A program made the position numbers and the translations under genes. A DNA stretch of 64,000 nt from Candidatus Thiodiazotropha sp. (ex Monitilora ramsayi). GTDB taxonomy: Bacteria > Pseudomonadota > Gammaproteobacteria > Chromatiales > Chromatiaceae. The stretch lies in assembly GCA_025655575.1 (NCBI GenBank), contig JAHXIP010000007.1, forward strand, positions 62,001-126,000, read 5' to 3'. Under the pieces are notes generated by a model, which did no database searches, was not told the origin of the DNA, and saw only the letters and a list, made by a program, of their open reading frames with translations. Shown piece by piece: positions 17,758 to 26,174 of this stretch. Every line of letters starts with the position of its first letter. Within the stretch, counting starts at the first letter, position 1.

Positions 17758-18669
17758 TCAATAGGGATCGGGCAGCCCGGGACGATTCTTAAAGCGTCGG
17801 TGGACCCAAAAATATTGCTCAGGTGCTTCTCTGACTGCAGCTTCGATGATTTGATTGACACAAGCTGTGTCGCTATCTGTGTCATTTGTCGGAAATGACT
17901 CGACCGGTGGCTGGATGACCAGTCGATAACCCTGTTTCCCCGGTAATCGGTAACCAAAGAATGGCAGTACTGGAGCACCACTGACTTTAGCCAGCCGGGA
18001 AGTGCCGAGGTTGGTCGATGCAGGCACGCCGAAAAAGGGAACCAACGTGCTGTTAGGATCGCTATAACTCTGATCCGGTGCGTACCAGACAGCCTGGTTC
18101 TGTTTCAGGGTCTTGATCATCTGCCTCACATCGCCACGGGATATCGCAGCATCAAAGCGTAGTTCCCGGTTACGCCGGAAGGCAGCCTCTATGACTGGGT
18201 TTTCATGGGGGCGGTACATGACTGCGAAAGGGTGAAACAGACTCAGCAGACGGCCACTCATCTCCAGATCGGCGAAGTGGGCACTCAGGAGAATCGCTCC
18301 CTTGCCATCCTTGATAGCAGCTTGCAGATGCTCCAGCCCCTCGATCTCCACCAGGGGGCGGAGTTTGCTGTCGCTGCTCCACCAGGCCATGCCCGTGGTC
18401 AGCAGGCCGATACCAAGGGCTTCAAAATGGTCTTTCAGGAGGGTTGCGCGTTCCCGCTCACCATGTTCTGGAAAGCAAAGGGCCAAATTGACTTCGGCAA
18501 TATGCCGGCGTCGTTCTCCCAATCGCAATACAAGATGTCCCAATCGACGGCCCAACCAGACAATGGCTGAATAGGGAAACCAGCGGCAGATCAACCAAAG
18601 CAGCGCCAGACCCATATGGGTTGGCCAGTAACGTGGTGCATGGTGTGAGCTTGTAGGCTTGGATGACAC
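17758..18669 (-). CDS. Lipid A biosynthesis late acyltransferase (LpxL/HtrB-like)
   Basis: A 303-residue lysophospholipid-acyltransferase-family protein. A hydrophobic anchor near the N-terminus (WPTHMGLALLWLICRWFPYS) is followed by SAHFADLEMSGR with the HX4E catalytic pattern, and WYAPDQSYS. Such enzymes add a secondary acyl chain to Kdo-lipid A at the inner membrane. LpxL versus LpxM cannot be separated by eye. It is divergent from waaA; the 205-bp spacer probably holds both promoters. It ends seven bases from the aldo/keto reductase stop. Confidence 0.9.
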   Translation of the reverse strand: MSSKPTSSHHAPRYWPTHMGLALLWLICRWFPYSAIVWLGRRLGHLVLRLGERRRHIAEVNLALCFPEHGERERATLLKDHFEALGIGLLTTGMAWWSSDSKLRPLVEIEGLEHLQAAIKDGKGAILLSAHFADLEMSGRLLSLFHPFAVMYRPHENPVIEAAFRRNRELRFDAAISRGDVRQMIKTLKQNQAVWYAPDQSYSDPNSTLVPFFGVPASTNLGTSRLAKVSGAPVLPFFGYRLPGKQGYRLVIQPPVESFPTNDTDSDTACVNQIIEAAVREAPEQYFWVHRRFKNRPGLPDPY

Positions 18670-18874
18670 TGAGAGAAAGGCTTGATTTGGTTTAGAACAT
18701 ACAATCGACTGGCCATGAAGTATAAGCCGATATACCCAACAAGGCGACCCGGTTTGCTTTCGACAACGGTTAATTGCAGAGGAAAGACCTGTCGCTGTTG
18801 AGCAGAAATGTTACAGAGCCGATGTCGAGGTACACTAGGGATCTAATCAACCACACTTGGACTGTATCCAGTCA

Positions 18875-20149
18875 ATGCGTTATCTCTACACGGCACTGTT
18901 TACCCTTTTGATTCCCGCCTACTTGTTGAGGCTCTACTGGCGGGGATTCAAGGCGCCGGCCTATCGTGGGCGATGGAAGGAGCGCTTTGGATTTTTTGAG
19001 GGACAGTCGAGCCAACGCGGGATATGGGTACATGCCGTGTCGGTAGGGGAGGTGTTGGCGATTGCTCAGTTGGTGAGACAATTGATGGAACGGTTTCCCG
19101 ATCTGCCGATTCTGATTACCACGGCAACGCCCACAGGCGCAGAGCGGGTTCAAGCGTTGTTCGGGGATGAAGTGGAGCATCGTTATGCACCCATCGATCT
19201 GCCCTGGGTGGTCAGGCGGTTTTTGCGGACTTTTCGTCCCTGTCTGTTGGTGTTGGTAGAGACTGAGATCTGGCCCAATCTTATCTGCTATGCAAAGCAG
19301 GCGGGTGTGCCGACCCTATTGGCCAATGCCCGTCTCTCCGGGCGGTCCGCCCAGCGTTATCGTCGTGTCGCCAGCCTGACCCAGGAAGCGTTACGTAACA
19401 TCACCATCATCGCACCGCAGGCTGAGACGGATGCCGAACGTTTTCTCACCTTGGGTGCCCGCCCCGACCAGATCGAGGTGACCGGTAGCATCAAATACGA
19501 CATCCATCTTCCCGGTAGTCTGCGTGAGCGCGCCGATGTCATGCGTCGGGATTGGGGAGGGCAGCGGCCGGTGTGGCTGGCTGCCAGCACTCATGAGGGA
19601 GAGGATGAGATAGTTCTGCAAGCGCATACGGAGATACGCCGGCAACTTCCGGATACCTTGCTGGTACTGGTACCTCGCCACCCGGAGAGATTTGATCGTG
19701 TGGCGCAGCTGGTCGAGGAGGCGGGATTCTCAATGGTGAGACGGAGCGAGCAGCTTGCCTGTGATATTGAAACAGCCGTTTTTCTTGGAGACTCCATGGG
19801 CGAGTTGACGCTTTTCATGGGGGCATCTGATGTGGCGTTTATCGGTGGCAGTCTTGTCCCTCACGGCGGCCATAATATCCTTGAGGCGGCAGCCCAGGGA
19901 GTGGCGGTTGTGTTTGGCCCTCATATGTTCAACTTCGCTGATATTAGCGAGCTTTTTCTTCGACAGCAGGCAGCGGTGCAGGTTGATTCAACATCGACGC
20001 TCTCTGCACAGGTTAGCCAATGGCTTAGTGATGCCAGTGAACGCAGTCGCATTGGCGAAGTGGGCAGGGAGCTTGTGGATAAGAACCGCGGTGCTTTGGA
20101 ACGGTTGACCCGACTGGCGGAACGGTTGCTTGATTCGACGTTAGTGTGA
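18875..20149 (+). CDS. waaA: 3-deoxy-D-manno-octulosonic acid transferase
   Basis: WaaA (KdtA) adds Kdo residues to lipid IVA before late acylation and heptose addition. With ATG 18875 the protein is 424 residues, nearly identical in length to E. coli WaaA (425). An N-terminal membrane anchor (LYTALFTLLIPAYLLRLYW) is followed by WVHAVSVGEVLAI containing the conserved base region, VETEIWPNL, TGSIKYD, LAASTHEGE and the C-terminal GGSLVPHGGHNILEAA loop. An upstream TTG in frame at 18857 would add six residues. Together with the neighbouring acyltransferase it completes Kdo2-lipid A assembly. Confidence 0.96.
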   Translation: MRYLYTALFTLLIPAYLLRLYWRGFKAPAYRGRWKERFGFFEGQSSQRGIWVHAVSVGEVLAIAQLVRQLMERFPDLPILITTATPTGAERVQALFGDEVEHRYAPIDLPWVVRRFLRTFRPCLLVLVETEIWPNLICYAKQAGVPTLLANARLSGRSAQRYRRVASLTQEALRNITIIAPQAETDAERFLTLGARPDQIEVTGSIKYDIHLPGSLRERADVMRRDWGGQRPVWLAASTHEGEDEIVLQAHTEIRRQLPDTLLVLVPRHPERFDRVAQLVEEAGFSMVRRSEQLACDIETAVFLGDSMGELTLFMGASDVAFIGGSLVPHGGHNILEAAAQGVAVVFGPHMFNFADISELFLRQQAAVQVDSTSTLSAQVSQWLSDASERSRIGEVGRELVDKNRGALERLTRLAERLLDSTLV

Positions 20150-20444
20150 ATAACTGATTCTATAGCCGGTTTTTTATGCTGATAGAGTGATTCCCCACTT
20201 ACTTTCGCTGGGTAACAAGCCCTAGATCAAGTTCCATCAGGCACAGCCGATATACTGAGAGAAACTTCGGGCCGGTCCGAGAGGGAGTTCTCACCGGATC
20301 CAGGTCGAGCCCCGTTTGCCCATGGGCGAATGCAGTTTCCTGAGATTGTCTGATTAGGCCCCCGTAGGCTGTAGTTTCATCCGATACCGTTCAACACATG
20401 ACCGCGAGAGTTGCGGTGATGGTTGTTAACTTGGGGAGGTTGAA
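20150..20444 (+). other. Intergenic leader upstream of the second glutamate-synthase-like gene
   Basis: A 295-bp gene-free stretch. It contains a hairpin at 20272-20296 (CCGGT pairing with ACCGG, enclosing GAGA/TCTC) and a short palindrome GCCCATGGGC near 20318-20327. These could be a structured 5' leader or a small RNA; neither matches an RNA family I recognise. A good Shine-Dalgarno sequence (GGGAGG) precedes the ATG at 20445. A short frame from 20398 overlaps that start and is probably not a gene. Confidence 0.35.
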
Positions 20445-21971
20445 ATGCGTGATTCAGGCTTCAGCATGCAGACATTTCTCCTGGGTGCCCTGGAGGTTTT
20501 CTCCATTTTCCTGGTTTTGGTACTTGGTGCGCTGGTTGTTGCAGTCATTGTTACCTACATCTTCGACATCACACAGACCAAGACGGCCATCCGCCGAAAC
20601 TATCCGGTAATTGGTCATTTCCGCTATTTTTTAGAGCACCTGGGTGAGTTCTTTCGTCAGTATTTCTTTGCCATGGACCGGGAGGAACTACCGTTTAATC
20701 GTGCCCAGCGGGCATGGGTCTATCGTGCGGGGAAAGATCTACCGAACACCGTCGCCTTTGGTTCAACCAGGGATATTCGTCGTCCCGGGTCCATCCTGTT
20801 CGTCAATTGCCCTTTCCCCACACTGGGTGAGGATGCCGTACCACCAGGGCCGATTACAATTGGAGAGAACTGCCGGTCTCCCTATACCACTGATTCATTG
20901 TTCAATATCTCCGGTATGAGTTTTGGAGCATTATCCAAGCCGGCCGTACAGGCACTCTCCATGGGAGCCAAAGAGTCAGGATGCTGGATTAATACCGGAG
21001 AGGGTGGGGTCTCGCCCTATCATATTGAAGGGGGCGCGGATATCGTTTTTCAGATCGGCACAGCAAAGAACGGAGTTCGTGACCTGGCTGGCAACCTCAG
21101 TGATGATAAGTTGAGGGCGGTCGCTGTTCTCCCGCAGGTGAAGATGTTCGAAATCAAAATGAGTCAGGGCGCCAAGCCAGGTAAAGGCGGCATTCTTCCC
21201 GCGAAAAAAGTCACCGACGAAATTGCCGATATACGAGGCATTGAAGTTGGTAAGGACGCCATCAGCCCAAATCGCCATCCTGATATTCGATGCAATGAAG
21301 ACCTGTTGGATATGATTCAGCGGGTGCGCAGTATCACAGGCAAACCCGTTGGTTTTAAGACCGTGATCGGCGGGCCGCAATGGCTCGACAGCCTCTTTAC
21401 CGAGATCAAGCGGCGCGGTATTTCCTCCGCGCCGGACTTTATCACCCTTGATGGCAGTGATGGTGGGACCGGTGCGGCTCCCATGCCATTGATCGATGCC
21501 GTGGGACTCTCTCTGCGTGAGAGCCTATATATTCTGGTTGACCGGCTCAACGCGCACGGCTTGCGTGATCGGGTTAAGGTCATCGCCTCGGGAAAACTAA
21601 TCACCCCGGCCGATGTGGCCTGGGCGCTCTGTGTGGGTGCCGATTTTGTCACCTCCGCGCGGGGGTTTATGTTTGCCTTGGGTTGTATTCAGGCCCTGCA
21701 GTGCAATAAGAATAGTTGCCCTACAGGTATCACCACCCACGACCCCAAATTGCAGAAAGGGTTGGTGCCTGAGGTGAAGGCAGTAAGAGTGGCCAACTAT
21801 GTCGGTCATCTGGTCCATGAAGTGGGGGTCATCGCCCACTCATGCGGCGTGAAGTCCCCACGGGAACTCAGACGCCAGCATGCCAGAATCGTCACTGCGG
21901 ATGGACCTTCAGTTGCCTTGGATGAACGGTTTCCACCTGTCGAACCACCGAAAGTGAAGGCGGCGGGTTAA
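20445..21971 (+). CDS. Membrane-anchored FMN-binding glutamate synthase family protein
   Basis: A 508-residue protein with one N-terminal membrane helix (about 12-40) and a GltB-like FMN-binding TIM barrel. Visible elements are ISGMSFGALSKPAVQAL, WINTGEGGVSPYH, KMFEIKMSQGAKPGKGG, the flavin-site LDGSDGGTGAAPMP and ADFVTSARGFMFALGC followed by NKNSCPTGI, whose cysteines fit the 3Fe-4S cluster of glutamate synthases. It lacks the amidotransferase domain of true GltB, so it is unlikely to use glutamine itself. The paralogue beginning at 387 on the other strand shares about 60 of 94 N-terminal residues. Substrate is unknown. Confidence 0.88.
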   Translation: MRDSGFSMQTFLLGALEVFSIFLVLVLGALVVAVIVTYIFDITQTKTAIRRNYPVIGHFRYFLEHLGEFFRQYFFAMDREELPFNRAQRAWVYRAGKDLPNTVAFGSTRDIRRPGSILFVNCPFPTLGEDAVPPGPITIGENCRSPYTTDSLFNISGMSFGALSKPAVQALSMGAKESGCWINTGEGGVSPYHIEGGADIVFQIGTAKNGVRDLAGNLSDDKLRAVAVLPQVKMFEIKMSQGAKPGKGGILPAKKVTDEIADIRGIEVGKDAISPNRHPDIRCNEDLLDMIQRVRSITGKPVGFKTVIGGPQWLDSLFTEIKRRGISSAPDFITLDGSDGGTGAAPMPLIDAVGLSLRESLYILVDRLNAHGLRDRVKVIASGKLITPADVAWALCVGADFVTSARGFMFALGCIQALQCNKNSCPTGITTHDPKLQKGLVPEVKAVRVANYVGHLVHEVGVIAHSCGVKSPRELRRQHARIVTADGPSVALDERFPPVEPPKVKAAG

Positions 21972-22122
21972 GCGTTTATCGTCTGGCTTTGTCTGGTCAG
22001 CGCAGATTGGTGAATGATGCTCAGTGGAAATGGAGTTCTTTTCGATAAGTACCCAGAGCGTCTCAGGATAGTTGATCGCAACAATGGAATGAGAGACGGC
22101 ACGTGATACTTACCTCTTCAGT

Positions 22123-23691
22123 TCATGGGCAACCGATGGCGATTTTCAGGTCTCCTTGGGTCCAATCGAAATAGCTGACATAAACCTGCCCCGCTGAATA
22201 ATCCAGGCCAATGCCGTAATTGGCCACCTGTCCCTGAGCATCCACCACTACGGGTGCGTTCCAAGTCCCTTGTAATGTGGATCCGATATATTTTAGATCA
22301 TCATTGCCGTGATCCCGATAGGCGATATGCACCCGATCGGCACTGTCCAGGTCCATGGAAATGTAGGAGCCCAAATTACCACTGTTATCCAGGTTGCGAC
22401 GGCTCCACAGGCCTCCAGTGGGGGGCGTGCCTGGTGTGCGATAGGCATGATCCAGGGTCTGGCCACTGAAACCCTGATATGCCAAATGCACGCCATCCTG
22501 ACTGTCCAATGCCAGATCCCTGTTGATCGGCTGACCCGCATCGCTTACCAGTTCCTCGCTGCGCCAGTTGCCGCCAGGCTCACGAAAACGGTAGTAGAGT
22601 CCGCTGCTGTTGCTATAGCTGAAGTGCATGCCGCCACCGGGATCCCGATCCAGGGCAGTGTCACCGTAACCCCAACCAACAATCTCTGGGGTTTGCCAAC
22701 CGCCACCCGGGGGTCGGTAGCGGTAACGGATCTCGTCCGGGTTCATGCGATGGTAGCTCAGATGCAGGCCGCCGCCGTTGTCGATCAGTAAGTCGGTACC
22801 GAATCCAGTTCGTCCACCGGCTTCCACCGTTACGGGTGTTCCCCATCCCGTCGCCGGTGAACGATAGGCATAGCGCAGCTCCTCACCACCGGTGATGAAT
22901 CGGCGCTGGTAACTCAAGTGCAATCCTCCGGCGATATCTATTGCTAAGGCGGTTTCTGCGTAGTCTTCAAAATTGGCTGCAACTTCCACGATCTCAATGG
23001 TCCAGTTACCGGCGGGATCTTTCGCAGCATGTTTCAGCCGATGGTTATCCACATCGTAATAGACGATATGAATCCTCCCCCCGGACTCCACCGCAATGGT
23101 GGAACGCCGTCCTACGTCACCAGCGGAATCCACAGTAGAAAGCATCCAGCTGCCTGGCGTGCAGGCTGATGCCGGACTACCGCATACCCCTGGCATCCCA
23201 CCGCCGCCGCAGCTCAAACCGGCACCACAGGTTCCGCAGAAAAGGGTACCGCCACAACCGTCGGGAATGGAACCGCAATTCCGCCCTTGTGACTGACAGG
23301 TTGTCGGGACACAGGCTGTAACAGGCACCAGGATCGCGTCGTAGTACATGATGGAGGATGTGGGAACCATACCAATGATGGTAAAGCTATTGATGTTCAG
23401 GGAGCCGGAAAGTCCTTGGTAGTGCCATTGGGTACCGTCCCAGCGCCAGGTGTTTCCGTGTGCGGACCAGGTCAGGGTCGAGGCCTGTCCCTGTGGGTCG
23501 GCATATATCAGCGTGGGTTGGCGAGTTAAATTGGCGGTCCAAGCGTTGGCGGGGGTCAGCATCACCGGTGGATCCCAGAAGGGCGGTGCTTTCGCGTCCT
23601 TGCTAAAGAGCCCAAGCAAGCAGATAACAGCGATGATCGGCAGGTGCTGAATGGCCTGCTTGATGGAATTGTGGTGTGCTTTCGATTCCAT
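22123..23691 (-). CDS. Secreted protein with Cys-rich motif and seven propeller-like repeats
   Basis: A 522-residue hypothetical. A hydrophobic N-terminal segment (LPIIAVICLLGLFS) looks like a signal sequence. Residues about 127-180 hold a Cys/Gly-rich segment with CGSIPDGCGGTLFCGTCGAG, a pattern also seen in extracellular proteins of myxobacteria and other environmental bacteria. From about residue 190 to the end there are seven repeats of 43-55 residues, each with a core such as GGRIHIVYYD, GGLHLSYQ, GGLHLSYH, GGMHFSYS, DGVHLAYQ, DRVHIAYR and GQVYVSYF, followed by L-x-Y/H and a Trp. The number and spacing suggest a seven-bladed beta-propeller of BNR/sialidase-like type. Function unknown; extracellular binding or glycan recognition is a guess. 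Isolated gene with its own spacer regions. Confidence 0.8.
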   Translation of the reverse strand: MESKAHHNSIKQAIQHLPIIAVICLLGLFSKDAKAPPFWDPPVMLTPANAWTANLTRQPTLIYADPQGQASTLTWSAHGNTWRWDGTQWHYQGLSGSLNINSFTIIGMVPTSSIMYYDAILVPVTACVPTTCQSQGRNCGSIPDGCGGTLFCGTCGAGLSCGGGGMPGVCGSPASACTPGSWMLSTVDSAGDVGRRSTIAVESGGRIHIVYYDVDNHRLKHAAKDPAGNWTIEIVEVAANFEDYAETALAIDIAGGLHLSYQRRFITGGEELRYAYRSPATGWGTPVTVEAGGRTGFGTDLLIDNGGGLHLSYHRMNPDEIRYRYRPPGGGWQTPEIVGWGYGDTALDRDPGGGMHFSYSNSSGLYYRFREPGGNWRSEELVSDAGQPINRDLALDSQDGVHLAYQGFSGQTLDHAYRTPGTPPTGGLWSRRNLDNSGNLGSYISMDLDSADRVHIAYRDHGNDDLKYIGSTLQGTWNAPVVVDAQGQVANYGIGLDYSAGQVYVSYFDWTQGDLKIAIGCP

Positions 23692-23925
23692 GGGGGGATA
23701 CCATCAGAAATGGGAAGCTTGAAAACAAGCATAGCAAAGAGGTCGTTGGATGATTCTGGATTACGCAAGTAAGCAATGTATGCCCACTACAGATAGTTGG
23801 AAGCCTGTAGTGTTAAAGAGTCGGTTAGATGGTTCGTTGAGCTACGAGTCAGTGTGACTTAGAAAAGAGATTGTGACTCGTTTTGTTAGGGCTGATTTAA
23901 TGTGAATGATTAGTCTACGCGTGGC

Positions 23926-24618
23926 TCAGAACCGATATCCAAGCGTCAAATTGTAGGTCTCTAGACTGAATTTCAGGGGCTGATGCCCGGTCAGAGCCCC
24001 AACCAAGTCACCATATGGAATTTTCTCCACGTCAACGATTTCTTCGCCATTCCCAAGGCGCCGATAGTAGTCGTACTTCACACCGATGCTTATTCTATCG
24101 GATATCATATAACTCAGACCCAGTCCAAATTTCGGTGTGTAGCCTGATGTTTTTTCCACTGTCTTGGCACCCCAGCGCCAGAGAGGGTCTAATGTGCTTG
24201 TAAACCAAAACTGCTGTTCCAGCTTGGAGTGCCAGTTGGTGATGCCCGCCGATACATGCAGTGATAGTTTTCCCTGGTTGAAAAAGCGGTACTTCAATTG
24301 GAGGTCGTAAGTCTTCGTTTCTTGTTTCAGTAAAAAATCCTCTACATCACTTAGCGTTGTACCCAAGTCCCGGTAACCGATCTCCACCATCAGGTCTTTT
24401 GCTATTGAGGTTCCAAGCAGAATATGAGAGGCATCTCCCGTTTTATCGAATAACGAGTCATCCATTAATCCATCAGACAAGTATTCGATGTTCGGCTTGC
24501 TTCGTGTTGTTCCTGTGCCTACTTCAAGGTGGCCCTCAAAACCCAGGGAGGTTCCGGGAAGCATGAGAACGAGGCCTGCGCAAAGGAATATGTGAGTTGT
24601 TGTTTTAAGTAGATCCAT
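23926..24618 (-). CDS. Outer-membrane beta-barrel protein
   Basis: A 230-residue exported protein. The chosen start at 24618 gives MDLLKTTTHIFLCAGLVLML followed by a signal-peptidase-like site after SLG. The mature part has alternating amphipathic strands (e.g. LMVEIGYRDLG, KTYDLQLKYRF, GLGLSYMISDRISIGVKYDY) and ends in NLTLGYRF; a terminal Phe preceded by alternate aromatics is the standard outer-membrane insertion signal. It resembles OmpA-barrel/OmpW-sized proteins but I cannot name it. A GTG at 24663 would add 15 polar residues before the signal sequence and is less likely. Flanked by gene-poor stretches 23692-23925 and 24619-24929, in which I see no feature. Confidence 0.78.
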   Translation of the reverse strand: MDLLKTTTHIFLCAGLVLMLPGTSLGFEGHLEVGTGTTRSKPNIEYLSDGLMDDSLFDKTGDASHILLGTSIAKDLMVEIGYRDLGTTLSDVEDFLLKQETKTYDLQLKYRFFNQGKLSLHVSAGITNWHSKLEQQFWFTSTLDPLWRWGAKTVEKTSGYTPKFGLGLSYMISDRISIGVKYDYYRRLGNGEEIVDVEKIPYGDLVGALTGHQPLKFSLETYNLTLGYRF

Positions 24619-24929
24619 CTTCTTTTGTTGGAATATCTTATGGCTGGTCAGTGATATGGTCACCAGGCCAGATGTTGGCGGGGTATTGTAACGGATTCGT
24701 TACATCATGACTTGTCCTGTTTGGCTTGAGAGTTCTCCTGGGGACGCTATGAACTTTCCGAAGTCGTATAAGGTGTGGGAACCCTCTGCATGTGAGCTTC
24801 TGCGTGATTGTATGAGTTAATTCAGTGCAAATGTAGATACTGAATCCAGTATTAGTTTGTCGTACTAATCATGGACTCCATTCAGTACAGCAATAATCGT
24901 CTAGGAATTGGGTCGATCAGTTGTATCGA

Positions 24930-26108
24930 CTAAAACACATTACCCGGTATACGCACCCAACCCTCCATCAAAACACGTGCACTTCGGCTCATCACCACTT
25001 TATCGGCAATCCATTCGCCATCATTCTGACTGGCAGCCGCACCGACCCGCAATGTGCCTGAGGGGTGACCGAAGGTTACTGCATCCCGCTCACCGCCTCC
25101 GGCGGCAAGATTGACCAAGGTGCCGGGAATTGCTGCCGCTGTACCGATGGCTACTGCGGCAGTACCCATCATAGCGTGGTGTAGTTTGCCCATCGACAGG
25201 GCACGGACATTGAGATCGATCTCCGCCCCATTTACCGGTTTGCCACTGGAGGCCACATAGTCATGCGGTTTAGCAACGAAAGCGACTTTGGGTGTGTGCT
25301 GGCGTCCGGCTGCCTCTTCGGTTTTCTCAATCAGGCCCATGCGCACGGCACCGTGGGCGCGAATGGTTTCGAACATGGCAAGGGCCTTTTCGTCGCTATT
25401 GATGGCTTCCTGTAGTTCGGTACCCTCGTAACCAATCGCTTCAGCATTGAGAAAAATCGTGGGAATACCGGCATTGATCATGGTGGCCTTCAGGGTGCCG
25501 ACACCGGGAACCTCCAGATCGTCCACCAGATTGCCGGTAGGGAACATGGCCTCTGAGGGATCCACCGGTTTCAGAAACTCCACCTGTACCTCTGCTGCCG
25601 GGAAGGTGACGCCATCGAGCTCGAAGTCGCCAGTCTCCTGCACCTCGCCGTTGGTGATGGGCACATGGGCGACGATGGTCTTCTCGATATTCTTCTGCCA
25701 GATTCGCACAACAGCAGTCCCGTTATCGGGGATGCGTTCAGCATCAACCAGACCGCTACTGATGGCAAAGGAACCGACCGCGGCGGTGAGGTTACCACAG
25801 TTGCCGCTCCAGTCGACAAAGGGCTTGTCGATGGAGACCTGACCGAACAGGTAGTCCACATCGTGATCTTCCTTCTCACTCTTGGCCAGAATCACGGTCT
25901 TGCTGGTGCTGGAGGTGGCGCCACCCATACCATCGGTCTGTTTTCCGTAGGGATCGGGGCTGCCGATCATGCGGAGCAGTAGTTTGTCCCGTACCTCACC
26001 TGGTACCTGTGCGGCCTCTGGTAAGTCGGTGAGGTTGAAGAAGACGCCTTTGCTGGTGCCGCCACGAATATAGGTGGCGGGGATTTTGATTTGCGGTGCG
26101 TGGGGCAT
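24930..26108 (-). CDS. prpF: 2-methylaconitate cis-trans isomerase
   Basis: PrpF isomerises the trans-2-methylaconitate made by AcnD to the cis form so that 2-methylisocitrate can be formed. The 392-residue protein begins IPATYIRGGTSKGVFF, the PrpF signature, with GGATSSTSKT and the dehydratase-like GNCGNLTAAVG and GKLHHAMMGTAAVAIG segments carrying the catalytic region. I chose ATG 26108; the upstream extension runs through the palindromic repeat at 26131-26167. Last gene of the prp block, 66 bp after acnD, so it is likely co-transcribed with it. Confidence 0.94.
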   Translation of the reverse strand: MPHAPQIKIPATYIRGGTSKGVFFNLTDLPEAAQVPGEVRDKLLLRMIGSPDPYGKQTDGMGGATSSTSKTVILAKSEKEDHDVDYLFGQVSIDKPFVDWSGNCGNLTAAVGSFAISSGLVDAERIPDNGTAVVRIWQKNIEKTIVAHVPITNGEVQETGDFELDGVTFPAAEVQVEFLKPVDPSEAMFPTGNLVDDLEVPGVGTLKATMINAGIPTIFLNAEAIGYEGTELQEAINSDEKALAMFETIRAHGAVRMGLIEKTEEAAGRQHTPKVAFVAKPHDYVASSGKPVNGAEIDLNVRALSMGKLHHAMMGTAAVAIGTAAAIPGTLVNLAAGGGERDAVTFGHPSGTLRVGAAASQNDGEWIADKVVMSRSARVLMEGWVRIPGNVF

Positions 26109-26130
26109 AACGCTATGTCCTGTAAATTCG

Positions 26131-26167
26131 GTAGGGTGGGCCACGCCTCCGGCTTGGCCCACCCTAC
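26131..26167. repeat. REP-like palindrome between acnD and prpF
   Basis: A 13-bp perfect inverted repeat, GTAGGGTGGGCCA (26131-26143) and TGGCCCACCCTAC (26155-26167), separated by 11 bases. It lies in the 66-bp acnD-prpF spacer. GTAGGGTGGGC-type palindromes are dispersed in many proteobacterial genomes. As RNA it would form a strong stem without a U-tract, so it could stabilise upstream message rather than end transcription. Related palindromes lie at the other end of acnD. Confidence 0.8.
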
Positions 26168-26174
26168 GGTTGTC

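Noticed and set aside
20398..20610. 70-codon plus-strand frame
   Set aside because: Overlaps the real start of the GltB-like gene in another frame and has no family support.
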